64,000 bases of DNA from Actinomycetales bacterium (GTDB taxonomy: Bacteria > Actinomycetota > Actinomycetes > S36-B12): the NCBI GenBank assembly GCA_018970765.1, contig JAGWVT010000002.1, positions 1 to 64,000 on the forward strand, written 5' to 3'. The position numbers were made by a program, and so were the translations under genes. Below are positions 24,837-33,348 of the stretch, piece after piece. Positions within the stretch are counted from its first letter, which is position 1. Each line of letters starts with the position of its first letter. The notes under the pieces are model-generated. The model made no database searches. It was given only the letters and a program-made list of their open reading frames with translations, and was not told the DNA's origin.

Positions 24837-25133
24837 TCAGGGTCCCCCGTCGCCGGGCGCCTCGATGGCCGGCCCGCCGAAGGCTGGGCGAGCAACGATC
24901 TGGATCCGATCGGATGCGGAGCACCACCGGCAGGTAATTCGTTCCACCTCGTCTTGAAGCACCTCCTCGCCATCGACCTGCACCTCCCCGGCAAGATCCA
25001 CATGCCAGAACTGGCGTACCTGCGTTGTTCGCTGCACATCGAAGCGGGTCAGGTTCCCACAGTGACCGCATCGCAGGCGACTGCTCTCATCCGGCAGGCT
25101 CAGCGGGGCACCTGGCTTTGCGGACGAACTCAC
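24837..25133 (-). CDS. Zinc-ribbon protein of unknown function
   Basis: A 98-residue protein with a split zinc ribbon: RCGHCGNLTRFDV at about residues 21-33 and TCRWCSASD at about 67-75. The spacing fits a small treble-clef or ribbon domain; the C-terminal 25 residues are Pro/Gly-rich. It is probably a nucleic-acid or protein-binding factor; no enzyme motif is seen. The GTG at 25133 has TAGGGT six bases upstream. It is divergent from the exonuclease gene, with only 23 bases between starts. Confidence 0.78.
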   Translation of the reverse strand: MSSSAKPGAPLSLPDESSRLRCGHCGNLTRFDVQRTTQVRQFWHVDLAGEVQVDGEEVLQDEVERITCRWCSASDRIQIVARPAFGGPAIEAPGDGGP

Positions 25134-25139
25134 GGGCAG

Positions 25140-25145
25140 ACCCTA
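25140..25145 (-). promoter_or_regulatory. -10 box (TAGGGT) of a predicted leaderless mRNA
   Basis: On the reverse strand TAGGGT, six bases, GTG of the zinc-ribbon gene. The box lies 11 bases before the opposite start codon of the exonuclease gene. Confidence 0.5.
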
Positions 25146-25156
25146 ACCGAGCCAAA

Positions 25157-26959
25157 GTGAGCAGCGACGACGCGCATGATGCGCGTGGCGCGCCGACGAT
25201 GTCAGGGCCGCTGCTTAGCCTGCGCATTGTGCAGTTGACCACCGATGACCTCGGCACGCCATTGTCCGAGGCGACATTTGTCATCGTGGATCTTGAGACC
25301 ACCGGTGGTAGCCCCAAGGATGGCGGCATCACCGAGATCGGCGCTGTAAAGGTCCGCGGTGGCGAGATCATCGGAGAGCTCGCCACTTTGGTCAATCCTG
25401 GCCAACCGATACCGGCCTTCATCGCCGCCCTGACCGGGATCACCGATCCGATGGTGGCGTCGGCTCCGTTAGTCGCCCCGGTTCTGGCCAGTTTCCTGGA
25501 GTTCCTGGCGGATGCGACCCTCGTTGCCCACAACGCCCCCTATGACGTCGGGTTCCTCAAGGGCGCCTGCGCAAAGGCCGACCTCGCGTGGCCGCAAGCG
25601 CGAGTTCTCGACACTGCGCGCATCGCGCGAACTGCCATGCTCCGAGATGAAGTGCCGAACTGCCGACTGGAAACGCTGGCCCGCCATTTCGGGACGCGTG
25701 TGCAGCCGACCCACCGAGCACTGGACGACGCTCGGGCAACCGTGGAGGTCTTCCACGCCCTGCTGGAACGGCTCGGCGGACTGGGCGTGCAATCCCTGGA
25801 GGATCTGCAGGCCTTCACCGGACGCGTCAACCCAGTGCAGCGCGCTAAACGAACCTTGGCCGAAGGGCTGCCGCATGCTCCTGGTGTCTACGTCTTCAGG
25901 GATCCCCAGGGGCAACCCCTGTACATCGGTACCTCATCGGACATCGCGCGGCGGGTGCGGACCTACTTCACAGCATCGGAGACGCGCCGGCGCATGACTG
26001 AGATGGTGCGCATTGCGCAACGAGTTGACGCGATCACGTGCATGACGCGACTGGAGGCACAGGTACGCGAGATTCGGCTCATTGCACAACATCAGCCTCG
26101 ATACAACCGCCGCGGTCGACGCCCGGGAAGTCACGCCTGGCTGCGCGTGCAGACCACCACCGGCCTCGAGGTGCGGATCGTGCAGCGCATTGCACCTTCG
26201 ATCCTTGATGATCTCGGCGGCCCAGAGGAATCCACGCGTCATCTCGGGCCGTGGAGCTCGAAAACTGCAGCCGAGCCCGCGCGCCAGGCCCTGGTTTGGG
26301 TGCTCGGCCAGAACCCTTCGGCTGTTGCCAAATTGATTACGTTGGATGCTGATGAGTGCAGCGAACTCTTGCTGGATCACATCCAGCAACTGTCGGCATT
26401 GGGACAGTACGAAGCTGCGGCGCAGTGGCGGGACGGGTTGAACGAAGTCTTGACCGGGCTGCAGCGCACCGCACGCCTGCAAGCCCTGGCACGCACGGCC
26501 GAGGTGATAGCCGTCCGTCCGGTGACCCAGAACGGTGAGGGTCAGGTGGGCTGGGAAGCACACTGCATTCGCTTCGGATCGCTGGCCGGTGCCGCTCAAC
26601 TGCCAGCACCCCGGGAACGCGGTGGTTGGACACGGGCCCTGGACGCCCTGCGCGGCTGCAGCGCCCATGTTGTGCAGCCCGCACCAGGGGCCCTGACCTG
26701 TGCGCCCGCCGAAGCGGAGGTTGTCGCCCGGTGGCTGGAACTCCCGGGAGTACGCCTGGCGGCAAGTACTGCGCCGCTTGCCTGGCCGGCACACAGTGGC
26801 GGGCAGCTCTTGGCTCGCCTTGCCCAAGTTCGGCGCCAGGCATCCGGCGGGGAGAGCAAGCCACTAGGGCCCGTCGGCGGGGTGCCGACGCGGATTAGGC
26901 GTCCTGCGTCGCCGCTCGTAGCAGCCCCGCGACCTGTCCTGGCAGGGTCAGGGCGTTGA
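25157..26959 (+). CDS. DEDDh exonuclease fused to a GIY-YIG (UvrC-like) nuclease
   Basis: A 600-residue two-nuclease protein. The N-terminal DEDDh 3'-5' exonuclease domain (about residues 35-200) is like DNA polymerase III epsilon: IVDLETTG, HNAPYDVGFL and HRALDDARATVEVF carry the acidic and His residues. A GIY-YIG domain follows (about 220-310; APGVYVFRD and PLYIGTSSDIARRV), then a UvrC/Cho-like region. It likely acts in DNA repair. The same fusion is known from mycobacteria (Rv2191, from memory). GTG at 25157 is the longest start compatible with the divergent neighbour; an ATG at 25199 is possible. Its last 65 bases overlap the receiver-domain gene. Confidence 0.9.
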   Translation: MSSDDAHDARGAPTMSGPLLSLRIVQLTTDDLGTPLSEATFVIVDLETTGGSPKDGGITEIGAVKVRGGEIIGELATLVNPGQPIPAFIAALTGITDPMVASAPLVAPVLASFLEFLADATLVAHNAPYDVGFLKGACAKADLAWPQARVLDTARIARTAMLRDEVPNCRLETLARHFGTRVQPTHRALDDARATVEVFHALLERLGGLGVQSLEDLQAFTGRVNPVQRAKRTLAEGLPHAPGVYVFRDPQGQPLYIGTSSDIARRVRTYFTASETRRRMTEMVRIAQRVDAITCMTRLEAQVREIRLIAQHQPRYNRRGRRPGSHAWLRVQTTTGLEVRIVQRIAPSILDDLGGPEESTRHLGPWSSKTAAEPARQALVWVLGQNPSAVAKLITLDADECSELLLDHIQQLSALGQYEAAAQWRDGLNEVLTGLQRTARLQALARTAEVIAVRPVTQNGEGQVGWEAHCIRFGSLAGAAQLPAPRERGGWTRALDALRGCSAHVVQPAPGALTCAPAEAEVVARWLELPGVRLAASTAPLAWPAHSGGQLLARLAQVRRQASGGESKPLGPVGGVPTRIRRPASPLVAAPRPVLAGSGR

Positions 26960-27410
26960 CGGGGTGCAAGGCCACCGCGTCGGCACGCGACCAGGTGGCC
27001 AACCAGGCGTCCTGGGGTCGGGCGATCAGAACCAACACGGGCGGGCAGTCGAAGATCTCGTCTTTGAGTTGACGGGCAAGCCCGGCCCCACCCGTCGGCG
27101 CGGCCTCCCCATCCAGAATCAACAGGTCGAACCCGCCCCGATCAACCAGGGCGATCGCTGCTGCGGCGGTCGCACATTCCACGTAGTCGACTTCCGGCAG
27201 ATCCGGTGTCGGATGTGGCCCGAGGGCGCGGATCAGGGCTGCCCTCACCTGGCGATCGTCGCTGTAGACCAGCACCGTTAGCCGCTTGGCCGGCGTCGAC
27301 TGATCGTCATGAGCACCGTCAGTCTTGCCCAGCCCCTGAACCTGGCCATGCACCTCACCATGAACCGGCACGTTGGAGTCCTGTCGAACCATTGCCTGCG
27401 ACACAGCCAT
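26895..27410 (-). CDS. Stand-alone receiver-like (CheY-type) protein
   Basis: A 171-residue protein. Residues about 45-165 form a response-regulator receiver fold: TVLVYSDDRQVRAALIRAL for the first strand and acidic pocket, LLILDGEA with the candidate phosphoacceptor aspartate, and a VLVLIARPQD strand. The conserved lysine near the end is not obvious (ADAVALHPVNALTLP), so phosphotransfer may be lost. No output domain follows. The ATG at 27410 is supported by TACAGT six bases upstream. It lies between the exonuclease and ctaE; similar genes beside the cytochrome genes occur in other actinobacteria. Confidence 0.75.
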   Translation of the reverse strand: MAVSQAMVRQDSNVPVHGEVHGQVQGLGKTDGAHDDQSTPAKRLTVLVYSDDRQVRAALIRALGPHPTPDLPEVDYVECATAAAAIALVDRGGFDLLILDGEAAPTGGAGLARQLKDEIFDCPPVLVLIARPQDAWLATWSRADAVALHPVNALTLPGQVAGLLRAATQDA

Positions 27411-27416
27411 GCGTGA

Positions 27417-27422
27417 ACTGTA
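27417..27422 (-). promoter_or_regulatory. -10 box (TACAGT) of a predicted leaderless mRNA
   Basis: On the reverse strand TACAGT, six bases, ATG at 27410; this spacing decides between several in-frame starts of the receiver-like gene. Confidence 0.5.
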
Positions 27423-27524
27423 GTCCTGGACCCCGGTAAAACTGCCCCTGCGCATCCCTCATGACGCAGGTCACAGCCGGGGGGTTCCCGGGCATGCTGA
27501 CCAGGTATCTGAAAGACTCACCAC

Positions 27525-28130
27525 GTGGCTACAACAGGCACCATCCCAGCCGCCTATGCGCAGGCTCCGGCAAATCGTCCAAACATGGTCTCCATCGGAA
27601 CCATCGTCTGGCTCTCCAGCGAACTCATGTTCTTCGCGGCACTGTTCGCGATGTACTTCACGCTTCGCGCCGTTAACCCGGAGCTCTGGCGCGAGGAGAC
27701 CGCACTCCTCAATATCCCGTTCGCTTCGGTCAACACGACCGTGCTGGTCCTTTCGAGCGTCACCTGCCAACTGGGTGTGTTCGCCGCAGAACGTGGTGAC
27801 GTCAAGGGCCTGCGTCGCTGGTTCATCATCACCTTCCTCATGGGCGCGTTCTTCATCGGCGGCCAGATCACTGAGTACGTCGAACTCGTCCATGAAGGCA
27901 TCACGTTGTCGTCTAGTGCCTATGGGTCCGCGTTCTACCTGACGACCGGCTTCCACGGCATGCATGTGACCGGTGGCCTCATCGCCTTTCTTTTCGTCCT
28001 TGCGACCACCTACGTCTCCAAACGCTTCACGCACGACCAGGCAACCCGAGCGATCGTCACGTCGTACTACTGGCATTTCGTTGACGTGGTGTGGATCGCT
28101 TTGTTCTTCATGATCTACATCCTCAAGTAA
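27525..28130 (+). CDS. ctaE: Cytochrome c oxidase subunit III
   Basis: A 201-residue membrane protein with five hydrophobic helices, the shorter actinobacterial type of subunit III of the aa3 oxidase. Family features include [25 protein letters not shown] and [15 protein letters not shown] near the C-terminus. The GTG at 27525 has GAAAG upstream. It heads ctaE-qcrCAB, as in mycobacteria and corynebacteria, consistent with a bcc-aa3 supercomplex that oxidises menaquinol and reduces oxygen in the cytoplasmic membrane. Confidence 0.95.
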   Translation: MATTGTIPAAYAQAPANRPNMVSIGTIVWLSSELMFFAALFAMYFTLRAVNPELWREETALLNIPFASVNTTVLVLSSVTCQLGVFAAERGDVKGLRRWFIITFLMGAFFIGGQITEYVELVHEGITLSSSAYGSAFYLTTGFHGMHVTGGLIAFLFVLATTYVSKRFTHDQATRAIVTSYYWHFVDVVWIALFFMIYILK

Positions 28131-28173
28131 CAGCGAACTCCCTAGGGAAACCACCTCAACGAAAGGTGCACGA

Positions 28174-28959
28174 GTGAAGTTCCTGGCGCGTCGTCGGCGA
28201 AACCCCCTGGTCGGCGCCCTCCTATTGGCCCTAGCACTGATCGGCGTGGGGGCCGGTTACGCCGTGGTGAGCAGCGCGCAACCAGCGGTCGCCGCCATTG
28301 GCTCACAAACTCAGGTCGAGGAGGGCAAACGGCTGTACTTGGAAGGCTGCTCCACCTGCCACGCGATGAGTGGCCAAGGATCACACATCGGGCCGACGCT
28401 CATTGGCGTCGGCGCGGCGTCTGTTGACTTTCAAGTGTCAACCGGGCGCATGCCCCTGGCCGCACCGGGCGCCCAAGCGGTGGCCAAGGATCCGATCTAC
28501 ACACCCGAGGAAACCGAGGCGCTGGCCGCCTACGTGGCGTCCTTAGCTCCCGGGCCAGCCATCCCCACCGCGGAACAACTGGACTACGCCGATGCCGATG
28601 TCGCTGAGGGCGGGGTGCTCTTCCGCATCAACTGCGCCCAGTGCCATCAAGCGGCTGGACAAGGCGGGGCGCTGACTTACGGAAAGTACGCACCGAGCCT
28701 GATGGAGGCGACGCCCAAGGAGCTCTACGAGGCCATGGTCACCGGCCCGCAGAGCATGCCGGTCTTCAGCGATGGGACCCTGCCCATTGAGGACAAGCAG
28801 GCGATCACCGCCTACGTCATGGACCTGCAGAACGCACCCAGCCCAGGCGGGCTTTCCCTGGGTCGCCTGGGCCCGGTAGCCGAGGGCCTGTTCTTGTGGA
28901 CCGCCGTCTTCGCCGCCCTCATCGGGGTGGCCGTGTGGATTGGAATTAAGGCGCGATGA
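28174..28959 (+). CDS. qcrC: Diheme cytochrome c subunit of the bcc complex
   Basis: A 261-residue membrane-anchored diheme cytochrome c. The two heme motifs are CSTCHAM (about residue 59) and CAQCHQA (about 151), each in its own cytochrome domain. An N-terminal helix (about 12-38) and a C-terminal helix (about 236-258) anchor it. It replaces soluble cytochrome c by passing electrons directly to the aa3 oxidase. The GTG at 28174 follows GAAAGGTG. qcrA begins in a 4-nt overlap. Confidence 0.95.
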   Translation: MKFLARRRRNPLVGALLLALALIGVGAGYAVVSSAQPAVAAIGSQTQVEEGKRLYLEGCSTCHAMSGQGSHIGPTLIGVGAASVDFQVSTGRMPLAAPGAQAVAKDPIYTPEETEALAAYVASLAPGPAIPTAEQLDYADADVAEGGVLFRINCAQCHQAAGQGGALTYGKYAPSLMEATPKELYEAMVTGPQSMPVFSDGTLPIEDKQAITAYVMDLQNAPSPGGLSLGRLGPVAEGLFLWTAVFAALIGVAVWIGIKAR

Positions 28960-30002
28960 CCCAGACCCCCGCACACGAGCACCTACCGGCGCATGCCCCG
29001 TCCGGTGACCTACCGGTCGCAGACATCCCGCATCGACTGCGCGTGACCGATACCGACCCGAAAGCGGCCCGACGTGCTGAGCGTCAGGTCGCGACCATGT
29101 TCCTGCTGTCGATGGTCTTCGGCATCGCATTCGTCGTTGCGTACTTCGCGATCGACCCTGAGGTAGCGGTCTACATCCCGGTACTTGGTGAAGTGGGCGC
29201 GAGCAATGTGGTGCTCGGCGTCACGATGGGCGCCTCGATATTTCTCATTGGTGCCGGTGCAATCCAGTGGGCGAAGAAGCTCATGCCCGACGTCGAAGTC
29301 GTCCAGCAACGGCACTCACTCACCGCGCCCAAAGATGAGACGCAAAAGGCCGAAGCCAACTACCAGCGAGGCAAGGAGGAGTCCGGCTTCGCGCGCTACC
29401 CGATCATCCGCCGCACGTTGATCGGTGCGATGGCGCTCTTCCCGATTCCCCTAGTCGTGATGCTGCGCGACCTCTGGGATAGCCCGCCAGGAAGTCCAAG
29501 CCCGCAGGAGATCCTTTCCACCACACTTTGGCATGACGGCATGCGAATTGTGACGGACGGCACTTATCAGCCCATCCGGCCTGAGGACATGCCCGTTGGC
29601 ACGCTCGTGTCCGCTGCACCAGCGGACCTCATGGAGGTGCAGGAGGCCGAGCACAACCTCAACGCGCGTGGCAAGGCCGCCATCATCCTGGTGCGCATGG
29701 AGCCTGACGAAATCCGCGCCCAGCAGGGCGATGGCTGGGATTACCAGGGCATCGTGGCGTACTCGAAGATCTGCACACATGTTGGCTGCCCCATTGCCCT
29801 CTACGAGCATCGCACCCACCACTTGCTGTGCCCATGTCATCAGAGCACTTTCGATCTCGCTGACGCCGGAAATGTGATCTTTGGCCCAGCGGCACGACGC
29901 ATGCCGCAGTTGCCAATCGGTGTAGATGAGGAAGGATTCCTCGTAGCAAAAGCCGGGTTCGCTGAGCCGGTCGGACCGAGTTTCTGGGAGCGCAACGCAT
30001 GA
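28956..30002 (+). CDS. qcrA: Rieske iron-sulfur subunit of the bcc complex
   Basis: A 348-residue Rieske protein with three N-terminal membrane helices, the actinobacterial arrangement. The [2Fe-2S] ligands are in CTHVGCP (about residue 272) and CPCHQS (about 291). A charged loop lies between the second and third helices. It takes electrons from menaquinol at the outer quinol site. It overlaps qcrC and qcrB by four bases on each side, so the three are translationally coupled. Confidence 0.95.
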   Translation: MTQTPAHEHLPAHAPSGDLPVADIPHRLRVTDTDPKAARRAERQVATMFLLSMVFGIAFVVAYFAIDPEVAVYIPVLGEVGASNVVLGVTMGASIFLIGAGAIQWAKKLMPDVEVVQQRHSLTAPKDETQKAEANYQRGKEESGFARYPIIRRTLIGAMALFPIPLVVMLRDLWDSPPGSPSPQEILSTTLWHDGMRIVTDGTYQPIRPEDMPVGTLVSAAPADLMEVQEAEHNLNARGKAAIILVRMEPDEIRAQQGDGWDYQGIVAYSKICTHVGCPIALYEHRTHHLLCPCHQSTFDLADAGNVIFGPAARRMPQLPIGVDEEGFLVAKAGFAEPVGPSFWERNA

Positions 30003-31774
30003 GTCGTCAGGCAGACGTTCAGGACATCGCCGCAAGCCCGGTCGAGCGCGTGGGGGGCGCGGTCGCCACCTACGTCGATCAGCGCACCGGCAGCAATAAG
30101 TTCCTGGCCCGCAACCTCGGCAAGGTCTTCCCCGACCACTGGTCCTTCATGCTCGGGGAGATCGCGCTCTACTCATTCATCGTGATCCTGCTCACGGGCA
30201 CGTACCTCACCCTGTTCTACAAGCCCAGCATGGTTGAGGTGGTATACGACGGCTCTTACATCCCACTCAAGGGTGTCATGATGTCTGAGGCCTATGCCTC
30301 GACGCTGGACATCTCCTTCGATGTGCGAGGCGGCCTGCTGCTCCGACAGATGCACCACTGGGCGGCGCTGATCTTCGTCGCCGCCATCGCCGTGCACATG
30401 TTCCGGGTCTTCTTCACCGGAGCCTTCCGCAAGCCCCGCGAATTCAACTGGATCCTCGGCGTGGCTCTGGCAACCCTGGCCCTGGCGGCAGGCTTCTCGG
30501 GGTACTCACTCCCCGACGATCTGCTGTCCGGGACTGGCCTACAGATCGCCCGCGGCATCGTGCAATCCATCCCGGTGGTGGGCACCTGGGGAGCGTTCCT
30601 GCTCTTCGGTGGCGAGTTCCCGGGTACAGACTTCATCTCTCGCCTATACGCCGTGCACATTCTCTTAGTGCCGGGCTTGATCTTGGCCCTGGTCACGGTG
30701 CACCTGATGCTCGTCTGGACCCAAAAGCACACGCAGTTCCCTGGTCCTGGGCGCACGAACAACAACGTGGTCGGCTATCCCCTGATGCCCGTGTACATGG
30801 CAAAGGCCGGTGGCTTCTTCTTCGCCGTGTTCGGCATCATTGCCCTCATCGGTGGCCTGATCACCATCAACCCAATCTGGGTCTTCGGTCCTTACACGCC
30901 CGACCAAGTCAGCGCAGGATCGCAGCCCGACTGGTACATCGGGTGGCTTGACGGTGCCCTGCGAATGATGCCGAACGTGGAGAGCGTGATCTTCGGCTAC
31001 ACAATCTCCTGGAATGTTCTCGTACCTGCTGTTGTGATTCCAGGCCTCGTCTTCACCGCCCTGGCCTTCTACCCGTTCCTTGAGGCCTGGGTCACTGGAG
31101 ACAAGCGCGAGCACAACCTGCTGGACCGTCCGCGTAACGCACCCACGCGTACCGGCATCGGCGTCATGGCACTGACGTTCTACGGCCTGCTGTGGATCGG
31201 TGGTGGCAACGACATCATCGCGATCAGCTTTGACATGAGCATCAACGCCATCACCTGGTTCCTGCGAATCGCTATCTTCGTGCTACCCCCAATCGCGTTC
31301 GTAGTCACCAAGCGCATCTGCTTGGGACTCCAGCGGCGCGATCGCGAGAAGTTGCTGCACGGCTACGAGTCGGGTCGAATCCTTCGTCTGCCACACGGCG
31401 AGTTCATAGAGGTGCACGAGCCCATCAGCGCCAAGGACATGGCAGTCATCACCGCCAAGCAAGACATCGTCCCACTGCCGGCGCCCTCACGCACCGATGC
31501 CCGAGGTGTGGCCAACAAGTGGTACGCGGTGAAGTCGTTGCGCTCGCGACTGAGCCACTTCTTCTACGCCGACAACGTCCCGAAGCCTTCGGCGGCCGAA
31601 ATCGAGGCAGCACAGCACCACGCAGCTCATGACGCTGAACTCGAGGCACCACTGCATGCCTATGAGGACTCCGACGAGCTATTCGCCGCGCACGGTGGCG
31701 TACTGCACCATCCGGGAATGCCCAAAACCAACGCTGAGCAGCTGGCGCAGCGGCGCGAGCAGTCCAAGGCCTGA
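29999..31774 (+). CDS. qcrB: Cytochrome b subunit of the bcc complex
   Basis: A 591-residue cytochrome b with about eight or nine helices. The heme-ligating helices are visible (QMHHWAALIFVAAIAVHMFR and YAVHILLVPGLILALVTVHLML), as is the quinol-site region near PDDLLSGTGLQIA. The last 150 residues are a hydrophilic actinobacterial extension. The gene closes ctaE-qcrCAB and is followed by a strong hairpin shared with the convergent regulator gene. Confidence 0.95.
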   Translation: MSRQADVQDIAASPVERVGGAVATYVDQRTGSNKFLARNLGKVFPDHWSFMLGEIALYSFIVILLTGTYLTLFYKPSMVEVVYDGSYIPLKGVMMSEAYASTLDISFDVRGGLLLRQMHHWAALIFVAAIAVHMFRVFFTGAFRKPREFNWILGVALATLALAAGFSGYSLPDDLLSGTGLQIARGIVQSIPVVGTWGAFLLFGGEFPGTDFISRLYAVHILLVPGLILALVTVHLMLVWTQKHTQFPGPGRTNNNVVGYPLMPVYMAKAGGFFFAVFGIIALIGGLITINPIWVFGPYTPDQVSAGSQPDWYIGWLDGALRMMPNVESVIFGYTISWNVLVPAVVIPGLVFTALAFYPFLEAWVTGDKREHNLLDRPRNAPTRTGIGVMALTFYGLLWIGGGNDIIAISFDMSINAITWFLRIAIFVLPPIAFVVTKRICLGLQRRDREKLLHGYESGRILRLPHGEFIEVHEPISAKDMAVITAKQDIVPLPAPSRTDARGVANKWYAVKSLRSRLSHFFYADNVPKPSAAEIEAAQHHAAHDAELEAPLHAYEDSDELFAAHGGVLHHPGMPKTNAEQLAQRREQSKA

Positions 31775-31799
31775 CCAGCACTAAGAGCAAGACCGCCAA

Positions 31800-31837
31800 C
31801 TAAAGGGGCTATCGCGCGATTGCGGTAGCCCCTTTAG
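31800..31837. terminator. Bidirectional hairpin after qcrB
   Basis: A 16-bp stem with one G-T pair (31800-31815 with 31822-31837) and a 6-base loop, ending in ctttag. It overlaps the TAA stop of the convergent SARP-type regulator gene (31834-31836), so it may serve both transcripts. Confidence 0.8.
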
Positions 31838-33099
31838 GCTGAACCTTGTCCAACGGATTCACCTGCAGTCACGAGGTACTCCCCCGGCAACGCCGTAGCA
31901 GTTGGTGAAAGCACCAAGATGAACGGCGCCTCAGGGATCGCAAGGAGCTTTTCTGCCTGGCTGCGCGCCCAAGCCCCGTCCTCAGCGTTCAAGATGACAA
32001 GCAACTGCGAGAGCGGGCTTGAGGCATTTCCCCCACTAACAGCTTTGGCCACCACCTGCTCGGCCGTACTGCCGTCGCCTGATTCGCTGAGTAGTCCCTG
32101 CGAGACCTCAACAACACCCGTGGCCATGTCTGGCGCGAGGGCCTGCGCATAGATCGCCGCCAACTCACCGCGCCGATCCACATGCCCCTCAACCTGCGTG
32201 ACGAACCGGGCCCCAATATCGACCATTACAGACCGTACAGGTGAAAACTCGTCGTCACTCAGAGTCAGCACCGCTACTCGGCGAGATGGAGCCTCTCGAA
32301 CCAAGACACGTCGCATGCCGGCAGGCAGGACCGTTGGATCGCGTTGCAGGCACCGGCCATAGATGGCGGTCAGTTCTTGACCGGGATCCAGGCCCGAGGA
32401 TGCTCGAAACTCAGCGGCGGCTTGTTCGAAGGCAACACTGGCCTCGCCTGCCCGGTCTGCGCTCGTCAGCGCGCGAATTAGCAGAACATGCCCGCGCTCA
32501 CGAAGGGGTCGGCGACGGACGAGTTCCTTCGCTTCACCAATGACCGGCGCTAACTCATACGCATCGCGTGCAGACTCCAAGCGGCACTCGAGAAGGTCCT
32601 CGAGGGCGGTATCGCGCATTTCCTCAAGTCTGGCTCGGCGAGCGATCAGGTCTTCGTCATCCAGGTCTGGATAGGGCGTGCCGCGCCACAACCCCACGGC
32701 ATTCGTTAACAACCGGGATGCAGTCTCGAAATGGCCATTTCGACGGGCCCGCGCGGCGTCGACGAGGGAACTGGTGAATACCTCGGCATCGATGGCTTCC
32801 TTGGGCACATCGAGCAGATAGCCACGACCAACACTGCGGATGGCAGTTTTGCCAAGCGCCTTGCGCAGGTGCGACACATGTACCTGCAGAGTGTTGGTAG
32901 CCGTGGCGGGCGGAGCGCCACTCCACAAGGCAGCCACGATCCGGTCGCGCTCGACCACCTCCTCGGGCCAGCCAGCCAAGAGCGTGGCGACCCGACCGGC
33001 CTGGCGCGTTGGCGGCGGTACTAGGCGATCACCCTCTCGAAGCCGACAATCGCCTAGCACCCCCACGATGATGTGGGCCGTTCCCCCGTCCCCCGACAT
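31834..33099 (-). CDS. SARP-type (BTAD) transcriptional regulator
   Basis: A 421-residue regulator. Residues about 10-95 form an OmpR-type winged helix of the SARP family (TNTLQVHVSHLRKALG and VGRGYLLDVP). Residues about 100-255 are the bacterial transcriptional activator domain (EVFTSSLVDAARARR, LERALI-type TPR helices ending SGLDPGQELTAIYGRCL). The last 165 residues are not an NB-ARC domain; they show alternating strand/helix pattern and no motif I recognise, perhaps a sensing domain. The ATG at 33099 stands one base after a run of ten G on the coding strand. It lies between qcrB and a LuxR regulator; respiratory control is only a guess from position. Confidence 0.82.
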   Translation of the reverse strand: MSGDGGTAHIIVGVLGDCRLREGDRLVPPPTRQAGRVATLLAGWPEEVVERDRIVAALWSGAPPATATNTLQVHVSHLRKALGKTAIRSVGRGYLLDVPKEAIDAEVFTSSLVDAARARRNGHFETASRLLTNAVGLWRGTPYPDLDDEDLIARRARLEEMRDTALEDLLECRLESARDAYELAPVIGEAKELVRRRPLRERGHVLLIRALTSADRAGEASVAFEQAAAEFRASSGLDPGQELTAIYGRCLQRDPTVLPAGMRRVLVREAPSRRVAVLTLSDDEFSPVRSVMVDIGARFVTQVEGHVDRRGELAAIYAQALAPDMATGVVEVSQGLLSESGDGSTAEQVVAKAVSGGNASSPLSQLLVILNAEDGAWARSQAEKLLAIPEAPFILVLSPTATALPGEYLVTAGESVGQGSA

Positions 33100-33348
33100 G
33101 CCCCCCCCCCATCGAAGTCCCCCGTTTCGCCCCAGTCGTCACTGTGCAGCGACTGGTCAATCGTTGAAACAAACGCGAGTCTTCATGATCACAATCAGTG
33201 AAACCTCGCCTGTCGAAGTAAACAGGGCCAGGCGGACATTGCCTAGTTCCCTGCCTTGCGATCCTGAAACTCCAATGAATGAATAGCAAACTCGTCGGAC
33301 TGATAGCCTCGAAGCGAAATTTCGGGCATGCCAGTATCGGGGACCTGC
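33100..33348. promoter_or_regulatory. Divergent intergenic region between SARP and LuxR regulator genes
   Basis: A 249-bp gap holding the promoters of both regulators. On the forward strand ttgcga (about 33257) with aatgaat about 17 bases later is a weak -35/-10 candidate. The reverse side contains the G10 tract. Nothing else was recognised. Confidence 0.35.
33101..33110 (-). repeat. G10 homopolymer immediately upstream of the SARP gene start
   Basis: Ten consecutive G on the coding strand lie between an upstream ATG (33112) and the ATG of the regulator (33099), in the place of the ribosome-binding site. The two ATGs are 13 bases apart, so loss of one G would put them in frame. Confidence 0.85.

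Noticed and set aside
33101..33110. The G10 tract as a strong Shine-Dalgarno sequence
   Set aside because: It ends one base from the ATG, too close for normal ribosome binding; I treat it as a slippage site instead.
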